Positions 1 to 8,854 of a stretch of 64,000 nt of DNA are shown one piece after another. Source of the DNA: DAOTWA01 sp034435955. GTDB taxonomy: Bacteria; Chloroflexota; Anaerolineae; Anaerolineales; Anaerolineaceae. A program made the position numbers and the translations under genes. Within the stretch, counting starts at the first letter, position 1, and each line of letters starts with the position of its first letter. The notes beneath the pieces were generated by a model. The model had not been told where the DNA came from. It made no database searches and saw only the letters and a list, made by a program, of their open reading frames with translations. The stretch covers positions 18,200 to 82,199 of the forward strand of contig DAOTWA010000013.1 of NCBI GenBank assembly GCA_034435955.1, in the 5' to 3' direction.

Positions 1-1
1 C

Positions 2-694
2 GATCTCGACCTTAGTCCTCTGGAAGGCATCCAGATTGCTGCCGTACCTGCCGAGCAGTGTACTACTTTCGAGAACGTCGTAACCCCCCACGGGCGTGTG
101 CAGCGCCTGTTTTCACTGGCCGAGCGCTTGGACGCCGCCTTGGTGCCCGAGACGTGGCGGAGCGCTGCGATCGTCCACCTAGGCCCGGTGGCTCAAGAAA
201 TCGAGCCAACGATCGTGCGAGCCTTCCCCGATAGCCTGATCGGGGTGACGGCGCAGGGTTGGTTGCGCACCTGGGACAAGGAAGGTCATGTGCGTCCCGG
301 CGAGTGGCCCGAGATGCGCTTCGTCCTTGAACGCGCCGGCGCCGCCGTGATCAGCCTGGAGGACGTGGACGGGGATGAGGAGCGCATCGAAGAAATGGCC
401 TCTTCGGTGCGCGTGCTGGCAGTGACCGAGGCTGCAGAGGGCGCGCGCGTGTACTGGAATGGCGACCTGCGTCGTTTCCCCGCCCCTAAAGTGCCGGAGG
501 TCGACTCGGTCGGCGCGGGGGACGTCTTTGCGGCGGCCTTCTTCACCCGCCTGTATACCACCCGCGATCCCTGGGAGGCCGCCCGTTTCGCCAACCAGAT
601 CGCGGCGCAATCGGTAACCCGCCCTGGACTGCTCGGTGCGCCCACCCAGGATGAGGTGGACGCCGCCATGATCGAAGTCGTCAAGCGTTACTAG
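2..694 (+). CDS. PfkB-family sugar kinase, C-terminal part (5' end outside window)
   Basis: The reading frame is open from the first codon in the window, so the gene begins upstream; the GTG at 98 is internal. The PfkB/ribokinase C-terminal signature is clear: a D-S-V-G-A-G-D-V-F motif near positions 509-535, where the last Asp is the catalytic base and the Gly-Ala-Gly forms the anion hole. This family phosphorylates sugars or nucleosides with ATP in the cytoplasm. The visible 230 residues cover the nucleotide-binding half only, so the substrate cannot be judged. It lies 28 bp upstream of parA on the same strand; that link looks positional rather than functional. Confidence 0.85.
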   Translation, partial: DLDLSPLEGIQIAAVPAEQCTTFENVVTPHGRVQRLFSLAERLDAALVPETWRSAAIVHLGPVAQEIEPTIVRAFPDSLIGVTAQGWLRTWDKEGHVRPGEWPEMRFVLERAGAAVISLEDVDGDEERIEEMASSVRVLAVTEAAEGARVYWNGDLRRFPAPKVPEVDSVGAGDVFAAAFFTRLYTTRDPWEAARFANQIAAQSVTRPGLLGAPTQDEVDAAMIEVVKRY

Positions 695-722
695 CCCGAT
701 TCGAACGCGGACGGCTGAAAAG

Positions 723-1514
723 ATGGGACGCATCTACACGCTGGTCAATCAAAAAGGAGGGGTCGGCAAGACCACCTCGGCCATCAGTCTGGGCGCATAT
801 CTGGCGTATTATGGGCAGCGCGTGCTGCTGATCGACCTGGATCCACAGGCAAATGCAACTTCCAGCCTGGGAATCAATAAAAACAGCGTAAAGAGCGGTA
901 CTTACGAGGCATTGATCGGGGCTGCGCCGGTCGCGGCCTGCGTGCTGCACAATCCGCGTTTCAAGATATCGCTGCTGCCTTCCTCGCCCGCCTTGGCCGG
1001 TGCGGAAGTCGAGCTGGTCAACGCTTCGCGCCGCGAGACGCGCCTGAAGGATGCCCTGGCGCCTGCCGCAGAACGGTATGACTACATCCTGGTGGACTGT
1101 CCTCCATCCTTGGGACTGTTGACGCTCAACGGGCTGATCGCTGCGCGGGATGGCGTATTGATCCCGGTGCAGTGCGAATACCTGGCCCTGGAAGGCCTGG
1201 GAGCCTTGACCGCCACGCTGAACCGGGTGCGTGCATCCCTTTACCCTGGCCTGAAGGTGCGCGGGGTGATCCTCACCATGTTCGACGGGCGTACGCGGCT
1301 CTCCTGGGATGTGGTTAACGAGGTGCGGCGCGTTTTCCCTACCCAGGTCTTCCACACGGTGATCCCACGTTCGATCCGCCTGGCGGAAGCGCCATCCTAC
1401 GGGCAGCCGATCAGTGTATATGCACCCGATTCGCATGCCGCCCGGGCTTATTCGGCCCTCGCACAGGAAATTTTGGAGGCGGATGGGGTGCGTATTCCCG
1501 CATTAACCCAATAA
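723..1514 (+). CDS. parA: ParA/Soj chromosome-partitioning ATPase
   Basis: ParA-type ATPases bind DNA non-specifically in the ATP form and are released by ParB, moving origin regions apart. The 263-residue protein starts with the deviant Walker A motif KGGVGKTT (residues 11-18), followed by the A' motif LLIDLDPQ near residue 37 and a Walker B DCPPSLG near 125. There is no N-terminal HTH extension, which fits the small chromosomal Soj type rather than plasmid P1-type ParA. parB follows after 9 bp, so the pair is almost certainly cotranscribed. No unusual features. Confidence 0.96.
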   Translation: MGRIYTLVNQKGGVGKTTSAISLGAYLAYYGQRVLLIDLDPQANATSSLGINKNSVKSGTYEALIGAAPVAACVLHNPRFKISLLPSSPALAGAEVELVNASRRETRLKDALAPAAERYDYILVDCPPSLGLLTLNGLIAARDGVLIPVQCEYLALEGLGALTATLNRVRASLYPGLKVRGVILTMFDGRTRLSWDVVNEVRRVFPTQVFHTVIPRSIRLAEAPSYGQPISVYAPDSHAARAYSALAQEILEADGVRIPALTQ

Positions 1515-1523
1515 GGACAGGCC

Positions 1524-2375
1524 ATGCCACGCAAATCAGGCCTCGGAAAAGGATTGGATGCGCTGATCCCAGGCGGCGAAGAAGGCCCCCAGGGCGGCCC
1601 AACCTTCCTGCCGATCGAAAAGATCTGCGCCAACCCGCGCCAGCCGCGCGAAAATATCGATCCCGAAGGACTGGCCGACCTGGTCAGTTCGATTCGTGAG
1701 CATGGCATCCTCCAGCCGCTGATCGTCACGCGTGACGAGGACAAAGACGAGTACAGCCTGATCGCCGGGGAGCGGCGGTTGCGAGCCGCCCAGTTGGCCG
1801 GCCTGGAGCAGGTGCCGGTGATCGTGCGCCGCGTCAGTGAGCAGTTGCAGCTCGAGCTGGCCCTCATCGAGAACCTGCAGCGCGCCGACCTGACACCGCT
1901 GGAAACCGCTGAAGCCTACCGCCAGCTCGTCGAGGATTTCGGCCTGCAGCACGAAGAAGTGGCCGCCAGGGTTGGCAAGAGCCGCGCCGCGGTGACCAAT
2001 ACGCTGCGCCTGCTCAAGCTGCCCGTCGAGGTGCAGTCGGCGCTTCGCGAAGGGAAGATCAGCGAAGGCCACGCCCGCGCCTTGCTTGGATTGAACAGCA
2101 CCGCGGCGCAACTGGCCGCGTTGAAAGCTGTTTTGGACAAAGAATTAAGTGTGCGTAAGACCGAAGAGCTGGTGCGCAAACTGCTCGGCGAGCGCCCTGA
2201 GCGCCCTCCGGCAGCCGCCCATCCGCCGGAGATCATGGCGCTGGAGGAGCGTTTGCGGGCGCGCCTGGGAACAAGGGTGACGGTGCGGCATGGCAAAAAA
2301 GGGGGAAGTGTGGTCATCCATTACTATTCAGACGAGGAGCTTGACGCGATCGTTTCTCAAATATTGGGCGAGTGA
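1524..2375 (+). CDS. parB: ParB/Spo0J partition protein (CTPase)
   Basis: ParB binds parS sites and slides on DNA as a CTP-gated clamp. The N-terminus has the typical basic GLGKGLDALIP start. The ParB nuclease-like/CTP-binding domain follows, with NPRQPRE at about 37-43 and the GERRLRA box at about 82-88, then a helix-turn-helix region around 130-160 and a C-terminal dimerisation segment. At 283 residues it is of standard length. ATG start with a GGACAGG purine-rich stretch upstream. It is 9 bp behind parA. I found no convincing parS palindrome in the window, but my search was by eye. Confidence 0.96.
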   Translation: MPRKSGLGKGLDALIPGGEEGPQGGPTFLPIEKICANPRQPRENIDPEGLADLVSSIREHGILQPLIVTRDEDKDEYSLIAGERRLRAAQLAGLEQVPVIVRRVSEQLQLELALIENLQRADLTPLETAEAYRQLVEDFGLQHEEVAARVGKSRAAVTNTLRLLKLPVEVQSALREGKISEGHARALLGLNSTAAQLAALKAVLDKELSVRKTEELVRKLLGERPERPPAAAHPPEIMALEERLRARLGTRVTVRHGKKGGSVVIHYYSDEELDAIVSQILGE

Positions 2376-2378
2376 ATC

Positions 2379-3965
2379 ATGCTGATCCTGTACAACGCCA
2401 AAATTTATACCCTCGATGAGGCTCAGCCGAATGCGACTGCCCTGGCAATCCAATCCGGGCGGATCATCGCGGTGGGAAGTGACTTCGAGGTATTGTCGCA
2501 TTACGGCAGAGGCGCCCTGCGCCGTGAGATGGGAGGCGCCGTCATCTGGCCTGGACTTACCGATGCGCACATTCACCTCCAGAACTATGCGCTCGGTTTG
2601 GCTAAAGTAGACTGCGAAACGGCTACCCGGGAGGAATGCCTGCGGCGGGTGGCTGAGCGGGCGCGCGTCACCCCGCCTGGCGCCTGGATACTCGGCCACG
2701 GCTGGAACCAGAACCTCTGGCCCGAGGGATTTGGCACCGCCGCCGATCTGGATGCCGTCTCGGCCGGTCATCCGGTTTATCTGACGGCCAAATCGCTGCA
2801 CGCCGCCTGGGCCAACAGTGCGGCGCTTGCCGCAGCCGGTGTGAACGAGCATACCCCTGACCCGCCGGACGGCAGGCTTGAACGCCACGCGTCTGGCCGG
2901 CCAACCGGCATACTGTTCGAGGGCGCTGTTCGCCTGATCGAGAAAGTCATCCCCCGCCCATCCGTAGAGGAGATCGCTGCAGCGATCGAAGCTTCCCAAA
3001 CCAGCCTGTGGTCCATGGGAGTGACCGCTGTCCACGATTTCGACCGGCGTGATTGCTTCGCCGCCTTGCAACAGCTGCGAGAGCGCGGTCGGCTGCATTT
3101 GCGTGTGCTGAAGAGCATACCTTTGGAAGACCTGCCTCACGCGGTTGAGTTGGGCCTGCGCAGCGGATTGGGGGATGACCTCCTGCGTGTGGGCGGGGTG
3201 AAGATTTTCGCCGATGGGGCCCTCGGCCCACGCACCGCCGCCATGCTCCAGCCTTACGAAGGCGAGGACAGCTACACCGGCATGCTGATGCTGGATGCGG
3301 AGGAAATTCTTGCGCATGGCCGCGCGGCAGTCGAAACTGGCCTGAGTCTTGCAATCCATGCCATTGGTGATCGCGCCAACCACGAAGTGCTGGAAGCGTT
3401 CGCGCAGCTTCGCGCCTACGAGCGCGAACGAAACCTGCCGCCGCTGAGACACCGCATCGAGCACGTCCAGGTCATCCATCCGCATGATTTGGGTCGCCTG
3501 GCCAGGCTGGGCATCATCGCTTCTATGCAACCTCTGCACGCCACGTCGGACATGGTTATGGCTGAAAGGCATTGGGGTGAACGAGCAAAACTATCCTACG
3601 CATGGCGTTCGTTGCTGGATCAGGGCACGAAGATGGCCTTCGGCTCGGATGCGCCCGTAGAAGTGCCCAATCCTTTTTGGGGGTTGCACGCCGCCGTCAC
3701 CCGCCGCAGCCGGGATGGTTCGCCCGGAGAGGAGGGCTGGATGCCAGAGCAGCGCATTCGCCTGGATGAAGCCTTACGGGCGTACACCATCGGCGCGGCG
3801 TACGCAGCCGGATGGGAGGATCGCGCTGGCCGGCTTGCGCCGGGGTATTTCGCGGATCTCCTCGTCCTCGACCGCGACCCGTTCTTGATGCCGCCCGCCG
3901 AACTCTACGCCGCCCAACCGGTCGCCACTATGGTCGCCGGGGAATGGGTGTGGCAGAGAGGATAA
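2379..3965 (+). CDS. YtcJ-like metal-dependent amidohydrolase
   Basis: Amidohydrolase-superfamily protein of 528 residues with the usual metal ligands of the YtcJ/NfdA group. Visible motifs are the HxH motif (H64, H66) after strand 1, a KIFADGALGPRTA segment holding the bridging Lys, IHAIGDRAN, HRIEHVQV and FGSDAPVE with the late Asp. Members hydrolyse exocyclic amides or formamides; the substrate here is unknown. It begins 3 bp after parB and ends 7 bp before the histidine kinase gene, so it may be read through from parAB. No signal peptide, so cytoplasmic. Confidence 0.88.
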   Translation: MLILYNAKIYTLDEAQPNATALAIQSGRIIAVGSDFEVLSHYGRGALRREMGGAVIWPGLTDAHIHLQNYALGLAKVDCETATREECLRRVAERARVTPPGAWILGHGWNQNLWPEGFGTAADLDAVSAGHPVYLTAKSLHAAWANSAALAAAGVNEHTPDPPDGRLERHASGRPTGILFEGAVRLIEKVIPRPSVEEIAAAIEASQTSLWSMGVTAVHDFDRRDCFAALQQLRERGRLHLRVLKSIPLEDLPHAVELGLRSGLGDDLLRVGGVKIFADGALGPRTAAMLQPYEGEDSYTGMLMLDAEEILAHGRAAVETGLSLAIHAIGDRANHEVLEAFAQLRAYERERNLPPLRHRIEHVQVIHPHDLGRLARLGIIASMQPLHATSDMVMAERHWGERAKLSYAWRSLLDQGTKMAFGSDAPVEVPNPFWGLHAAVTRRSRDGSPGEEGWMPEQRIRLDEALRAYTIGAAYAAGWEDRAGRLAPGYFADLLVLDRDPFLMPPAELYAAQPVATMVAGEWVWQRG

Positions 3966-3972
3966 AATCGCC

Positions 3973-5007
3973 GTGAATGCTGTTACACCCCTGACGCCGG
4001 AGATCCTCGTTCCTCGTTTGGGAGATTATCTGGTCGAGAAAGGCGTTCTCTCGCGCTCAGACCTGTTGAGCGCGCTGAAACGCCAGGAGGAATTGCGCGA
4101 GCAGGGAAAACCAATCCTGCTCGGCGAGCTATTGATCCAGCTTGGACTGATCGACCGCCCGACCTTGGACGGCGCGGTCACTGAGCAAATCATCCAGCTC
4201 CGCGCCGCCCTGCAGGAAACCAACCGTCAGCTCGAGCGACGGGTCGAGGAACGCACCGCTGAGCTGCAAAAGGCCCTTAAAAAGTTGTCCGAGCTGAACC
4301 AGCTCAAATCCAACATCATCTCCAACATCTCCCATGAGCTGCGTACGCCGATGACCCACATGAAGGGCTACCTTGAGCTGCTCATCTCCGGCTCGTTAGG
4401 GGAGCTGAATCCCCAGCAGCAGAATGCCCTCGAAGTCATGCAGCGTTCTTCGGACCGGCTGGAGCGCTTGATCGAGGACCTGATACAGTTTTCCATGGCG
4501 TCGCGAGGAGAGTTCACTTTGCGGCCTTCGCGCCTGGATGTGAACATCCTGTTCAATACGGCGGTCGCTCGTTCTCGCTCGAAGGCCAACGACCGCAATG
4601 TCACGGTTGAGATAAAGGCGCCCGAAATGCTGCCCCTGGTGATGGCGGACGAAGAAAAGATCACCTGGGTGGTGATGCAGCTCCTCGATAATGCCATCAA
4701 ATTCACTCCGTCTGGTGGTAGGGTCTCTCTGGAAGCCAGCGAAGAAGGCGAATTCGTCCAGGTGAGCGTGCAGGATACCGGCATCGGCATTCCCAAAGAA
4801 CGCCAGGAGGAAATCTTCGAGGCTTTCCATCAGTTGGATGGCTCCACCACCCGTCGTTATGGGGGCACCGGCCTGGGCCTGGCGCTGGTGCGACAGATTG
4901 TCGAAGCGCACGGTTCGATGGTGCGGGTTTCATCCGAAGTGAACCGTGGCAGCCGCTTTGAATTCTTGCTGCCCATCTCCAAGGATGTGGTGCCCACCAA
5001 CGGATAG
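3973..5007 (+). CDS. Soluble histidine kinase with N-terminal tandem MshEN-like motif
   Basis: 344 residues without membrane segments. Residues 15-38 and 49-72 each fit the 24-residue MshEN pattern: RLGDYL at the start of the first and LGELL at the start of the second, a G-V/L-L/I turn, a spaced L...A.. helix and a closing Gln (Q38, Q72). Paired motifs of this kind bind cyclic di-GMP in the MshE ATPase. A coiled coil (about 75-112) leads into a HisKA H-box with phospho-acceptor H121 (SHELRTP) and a HATPase_c domain with DTGIGIP and GGTGLGL. GTG start with AGAGGA upstream. First gene of a kinase-kinase-regulator-CpaF series. Binding of c-di-GMP is inferred from the motif only. Confidence 0.85.
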   Translation: MNAVTPLTPEILVPRLGDYLVEKGVLSRSDLLSALKRQEELREQGKPILLGELLIQLGLIDRPTLDGAVTEQIIQLRAALQETNRQLERRVEERTAELQKALKKLSELNQLKSNIISNISHELRTPMTHMKGYLELLISGSLGELNPQQQNALEVMQRSSDRLERLIEDLIQFSMASRGEFTLRPSRLDVNILFNTAVARSRSKANDRNVTVEIKAPEMLPLVMADEEKITWVVMQLLDNAIKFTPSGGRVSLEASEEGEFVQVSVQDTGIGIPKERQEEIFEAFHQLDGSTTRRYGGTGLGLALVRQIVEAHGSMVRVSSEVNRGSRFEFLLPISKDVVPTNG

Positions 5008-5063
5008 AGCAGGGTGCATGAAGTTTACCGGTAGGGAAGTGCATGAAACAAAGAGGGAAGGCC

Positions 5064-6287
5064 ATGACTGCGACCATAAAAATGGAGAGCGTGAGCGATT
5101 CCGTGCTGGATGTTCTGCTGGCCGTCAGCCGGGTAGCCAACCAGGAAAGCGAATGGCGCCCGGCATTGGACAAAATTGTCAGGCACATTCGTTCCTTATT
5201 CATCTTCGACAATTTGGTGATCTACCTGCCGGAAGCCGAAAGCAGCGCTCTGGAGGTGGCCTACGCGCGGGTTATCGGCCGCGGGCGCAGTTCCAGCGGA
5301 GACATTTCCTGGGGTGAAGCCGTAGCCACACAGGTATTTGGACTGGGCGAGAAATTCCTGCAGCAGCCGCCCGCCGGAGCCAGTGAAAGTGACCGTCTGA
5401 GCCAGCCTTACTTGCTCGGCCTGCCATTAAAGCTGGAAAAAGAGACCATCGGCGCAGTGGTCTTCATCCGCTTTGGCGGGCCTGAATACAACGAAACCAA
5501 CTTACGTTTGGCCAGCTTCTTTGCCGAAGTGGTCACCCATCTGATCGTCCGCCAGCGGCTCAAAGGCAGCCAGGAAAAGCTGGAAGCTCAGCAGCAGCAG
5601 GTGCGCCTGCAAGAGGATTTTATTTCCACTATCTCGCACGAGCTGCTCACTCCGCTGGGTTTTATCAAGGGCTACACGACCACCCTGCTGCGCCCGGATA
5701 CGTCCTGGGACGAGAGCAATCGGCGCGAGTTCCTCACCATCATCGATGAGGAGACCGACCGCCTTCAAGAATTGATCGATAACCTCCTGGATTCAGCCCG
5801 GCTGCAGAGCGGCAGCCTGCGCATCGAATTCCAGCCGGTGCGCCTGGATGCGGTGCTGAAAGACGTGGTTCTGCGCGCCCGCGCCCATCATAAAGGCCTC
5901 CACGCCGTCTTGGATTTGGGCGAGGTCATGCCGATCCAGGGTGATCCGCGCCGGCTCTCGCAGGTGTTTGAAAACCTGATCGGCAACGCGGTGAAATACG
6001 CGCCCGGCTCACCGGTGATTATCACCCTATCCACCGAAGAGCATCGCGTCCACCTCACCTTCCGCGATCATGGCCCCGGCATCCCGCCCCAGTACGTTCC
6101 GCATCTATTCGAGCGTTTCTTCCGCAACCCGGAGCAGCCGCCTGGCGTACGCGGATCAGGATTGGGGCTGTTCATCTGCCGGCAGATCATCGAAGCCCAC
6201 CATGGCGAGATCACAGCTGAATCGGCGTTGGGGGAGGGGACGACCTTTCACATCTATTTACCGTTTGTCCAGCCACAGGCAATCTAA
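5064..6287 (+). CDS. GAF-domain histidine kinase
   Basis: A cytoplasmic sensor kinase of 407 residues. The N-terminal 160 or so residues look like a GAF domain. A Gln-rich helix follows, then a HisKA box with phospho-acceptor H192 (ISHELLTP) and HATPase_c motifs (N box ENLIGNAVKYA, DHGPGIP, GSGLGLF). The ATG at 5064 is preferred over the ATG at 5043 because GAGGGAAGG lies directly upstream; the extension would add seven residues. The response regulator gene starts 21 bp downstream, so this kinase, the upstream one, or both may phosphorylate it. The GAF ligand is unknown. Confidence 0.9.
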   Translation: MTATIKMESVSDSVLDVLLAVSRVANQESEWRPALDKIVRHIRSLFIFDNLVIYLPEAESSALEVAYARVIGRGRSSSGDISWGEAVATQVFGLGEKFLQQPPAGASESDRLSQPYLLGLPLKLEKETIGAVVFIRFGGPEYNETNLRLASFFAEVVTHLIVRQRLKGSQEKLEAQQQQVRLQEDFISTISHELLTPLGFIKGYTTTLLRPDTSWDESNRREFLTIIDEETDRLQELIDNLLDSARLQSGSLRIEFQPVRLDAVLKDVVLRARAHHKGLHAVLDLGEVMPIQGDPRRLSQVFENLIGNAVKYAPGSPVIITLSTEEHRVHLTFRDHGPGIPPQYVPHLFERFFRNPEQPPGVRGSGLGLFICRQIIEAHHGEITAESALGEGTTFHIYLPFVQPQAI

Positions 6288-6308
6288 CAGCGGGAAAGGA
6301 GAGGCAGG

Positions 6309-7013
6309 ATGGCCACCCGTATCCTTATCGTTGACGACGAACCCCTGTATATCCGTTTGCTTCAAATCAATTTGTTGACCGAGGGCTATGAAGTAATCAC
6401 GGCCACGAACGGCGAGGATGCTTTGGAAGCCATCACCACCAAATCGCCGGATTTGGTGATCCTGGACGTGATGATGCCGCGCCTTGACGGGATCACCACC
6501 TGCGAGCGTATTCGCCAATTCTCCAATTTGCCGATCATCATGCTGACCGCCAAAGGTGAGGAACAAGATCGCGTTCAGGGACTGAACGTTGGCGCCGATG
6601 ATTACATCGTTAAACCCTTCTCGGCCACCGAGCTGCTCGCCAGGGTGCGGGCGGTGTTGCGCCGCGCACAGACCACCCGGGAAAGCGCCCAGGAGCGTTA
6701 CTTCGAGCATGGCAATTTGAAAATCGACTTTGCGCGCGCTGAGGTCTGGCGCGATGGTAGACCAGTCTATCTTTCGGCCACCGAATACCGCCTGCTGATC
6801 CACTTCGCACACCACATCGGCCAGGTGATCACCGCGGAGCAGTTACTGGTGGCCATCTGGGGCGAGCAATATCGCGAGGACAAGGAAATCCTGTGGGTGA
6901 GCATCGCCAGGCTGCGGCAAAAACTGGAAGATAACCCTCACCAGCCGGTGCACATCGTCACCCGATCGGGCTTGGGTTACCAGATGCCGATCTTCGAAAA
7001 AGAAAACGCCTGA
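6309..7013 (+). CDS. OmpR/PhoB-type response regulator
   Basis: 234 residues: receiver domain with acidic pair D9/D10, phospho-acceptor D53 (VILDVMMP), the late Lys in DDYIVKPF, and a C-terminal winged-helix DNA-binding domain (about 130-230) ending in the usual TRSGLGYQM wing. The GGAAAGGAGAGG stretch just upstream is a strong ribosome-binding site. As the only regulator in the operon it is the natural partner of the two flanking kinases. Its targets are not known; autoregulation of this operon is plausible but no binding repeats were identified. Confidence 0.95.
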   Translation: MATRILIVDDEPLYIRLLQINLLTEGYEVITATNGEDALEAITTKSPDLVILDVMMPRLDGITTCERIRQFSNLPIIMLTAKGEEQDRVQGLNVGADDYIVKPFSATELLARVRAVLRRAQTTRESAQERYFEHGNLKIDFARAEVWRDGRPVYLSATEYRLLIHFAHHIGQVITAEQLLVAIWGEQYREDKEILWVSIARLRQKLEDNPHQPVHIVTRSGLGYQMPIFEKENA

Positions 7014-7026
7014 AAAAGGAGAGGGA

Positions 7027-7329
7027 ATGGCAACGGAATTCGACGATAAAGGCAAATATTTCACCAATGTGATCGCTAAGGTGCCCTTCACGGCGTTCAT
7101 CCAGACTTCGCAGCACCTGATTCACGGAGTCATTCATGTTAAACGGGACGAGCGCGTGATCGACGAGCTGAACCTGCCCGAGTCCTTCCTGGCGGTCACC
7201 GATGCGACCGTCTCGACATTGGAAGGGGAACAGCTCTATGCCTGCAAGTTCATGACCGTTAACCGCAGCCACATCGTCTGGCTGATACCTGAAACCGAGA
7301 TCACCTCTGAACAAAGGAAGTTTCAATGA
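7027..7329 (+). CDS. Small beta-rich conserved protein, DUF6812-like
   Basis: A 100-residue protein with no signal peptide or membrane segment. Predicted strands alternate with conserved-looking turns (HGVIHVKRDERVIDELN, then FLAVTDATV, then FMTVNRSHIVWLIP). The pattern of an I.G.IH start, a D.LN helix, an LTDA-type strand and a VNR.HI.LI.P end resembles what I remember of DUF6812; I could not confirm this by search. It has a strong AAGGAGAGGG site, and its stop overlaps the CpaF start in an ATGA arrangement, so its synthesis is probably coupled to that ATPase. Function unknown; an accessory or ligand-sensing role for the CpaF machine is a guess. Confidence 0.7.
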   Translation: MATEFDDKGKYFTNVIAKVPFTAFIQTSQHLIHGVIHVKRDERVIDELNLPESFLAVTDATVSTLEGEQLYACKFMTVNRSHIVWLIPETEITSEQRKFQ

Positions 7330-8651
7330 GCTTACCTGTTCAATCACCGACTGCACGGCCGCAAGCCCCCGAGATTGGCAAGCTGAAAACCTATCTGATC
7401 AATATTATCACCCGCGAGCTGGAAGCCGAACAGGTACCAGTCACCCAACGGCGCGAAGCGGTCACCCGACACCTGGAACAGGCCTACAATAATCTGAAGG
7501 TTCAGCTGCCGAACACCCTTCGCGAGCAGGTTTTCCATGAAATCCTGGATGAACTGTTGGGCTTTGGTCCGATTCAGCCTCTGCTCGACGATCCCGAAAT
7601 AACCGAGGTGATGGTTAACGGGCCGAATAAGATCTACATCGAACGTAAGGGTAAGCTGATCCGTACCAACGTGACATTTGACAATGAGGATCAGGTCTAT
7701 CGCCTCATCGATCGCATCATCCTGCCTCTGGGCCGTCGTATCGACGCTGACAGCCCCACTGTGGACGCGCGCCTGCCGGACGGCTCTCGCGTCAACGCGG
7801 TGATCCCGCCGGTGGCGATCGACGGTCCGTGCATCACCATCCGCAAATTCGAGAAAGGCCGCTTGAGCATCGCCCAACTGATCTCCTTCGGCTCTATCAC
7901 CCAAAACATGGCCGATTTCTTGCGCGCCTGCGTTGTCACCCGACTGAACATCTTGATCTCGGGTGGCACCGGCTCTGGGAAGACCACCCTGCTCAATGTG
8001 CTGTCTGGCTTTATCCCCGAGGAGGAGCGCATTGTAACGATCGAAGATGCGGCCGAGCTGAAGCTGCAGCAGGAGCATGTGGTGCGCATGGAGACCAAAC
8101 CCGCAAACCTGGATGGCACCGGTGCGGTGGTGATCCGCGATTTAGTCCGCAACGCGCTCCGCATGCGACCGGACCGCATCGTGGTAGGCGAGGTGCGCGG
8201 CGGTGAGGCGCTGGACATGTTGCAAGCGATGAACACCGGCCACGACGGCTCCTTGACCACCCTGCACGCCAATTCACCGCGCGATGCGATCTCCCGCTTG
8301 GAGACGATGTGCCTGATGGCGGGCGTCGATATGCCCCTCAAGGTCATCCGGCAGCAAATTGCCTCAGCCGTAGACCTTATCGTCCAGGTGTCCCGTATGA
8401 AAGATGGCAGCCGCAAGGTGACGGCCATCACCGAGGTGGCCGGCATGGAGGGCGACACGGTAGTGCTGACCGATGTATTCAAATTCGAACAGACCGGCGT
8501 CTCGAAGGACGGCATTGTACTGGGTGAGCTCAAACCGACCGGCATCCGCCCGCTCTTTACTCCTCGCCTGGAGGCAGCCGGCTTCAAGCTCAGCCCGGAG
8601 GTGTTCGGCGCCAACCTGGCCGACATTTTGAACACCAACCGTCGCAGATGA
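7326..8651 (+). CDS. cpaF: CpaF/TadA-type secretion ATPase
   Basis: A PilT/VirB11-superfamily ATPase of 441 residues. It has an N-terminal helical domain, a Walker A GGTGSGKTT at 213-221, an Asp box (VTIEDAAELKL), a Walker B-like RIVVGEVRGGEAL, and a His box GSLTTLHANSP. CpaF powers assembly of Tad/Flp pili or related machines at the inner membrane. No other tad gene (tadB, tadC, rcpA, flp, tadV) lies in the window. The gene is instead coupled by ATGA overlap to a small unknown protein behind a two-component system. It ends the operon; a 200-bp spacer follows. Confidence 0.92.
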   Translation: MSLPVQSPTARPQAPEIGKLKTYLINIITRELEAEQVPVTQRREAVTRHLEQAYNNLKVQLPNTLREQVFHEILDELLGFGPIQPLLDDPEITEVMVNGPNKIYIERKGKLIRTNVTFDNEDQVYRLIDRIILPLGRRIDADSPTVDARLPDGSRVNAVIPPVAIDGPCITIRKFEKGRLSIAQLISFGSITQNMADFLRACVVTRLNILISGGTGSGKTTLLNVLSGFIPEEERIVTIEDAAELKLQQEHVVRMETKPANLDGTGAVVIRDLVRNALRMRPDRIVVGEVRGGEALDMLQAMNTGHDGSLTTLHANSPRDAISRLETMCLMAGVDMPLKVIRQQIASAVDLIVQVSRMKDGSRKVTAITEVAGMEGDTVVLTDVFKFEQTGVSKDGIVLGELKPTGIRPLFTPRLEAAGFKLSPEVFGANLADILNTNRRR

Positions 8652-8730
8652 CCGTCCCAGCCGGGAAAAGAGCTTGTTACCTCGTCATTTCATTAATTTC
8701 GGCTAGAAGGACGCAGGAAAGCAAGGATGC

Positions 8731-8736
8731 TATAAT
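8731..8736 (+). promoter_or_regulatory. Candidate -10 element ahead of the two-HTH regulator
   Basis: A perfect TATAAT lies in the 203-bp gap between cpaF and the regulator at 8855. No good -35 box is visible 16-18 bp upstream, so this is a candidate only. The rest of the gap holds nothing I recognise. Confidence 0.3.
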
Positions 8737-8854
8737 TTATGAGTGATCCATTTGTCATGGCTAATCAGCGATGGGGGCGGTCGTCTGCCATTTCGAACCT
8801 CCTTTCCAGACCAGGAGGCGGATAGACTGCCGGTGGGACATCGAATGGAGGGAT

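Noticed and set aside
681..1436. 251-residue minus-strand ORF
   Set aside because: Antisense to parA; no domain signal.
2328..3572. 414-residue minus-strand ORF
   Set aside because: Antisense shadow of the amidohydrolase, created by GC-rich codon bias.
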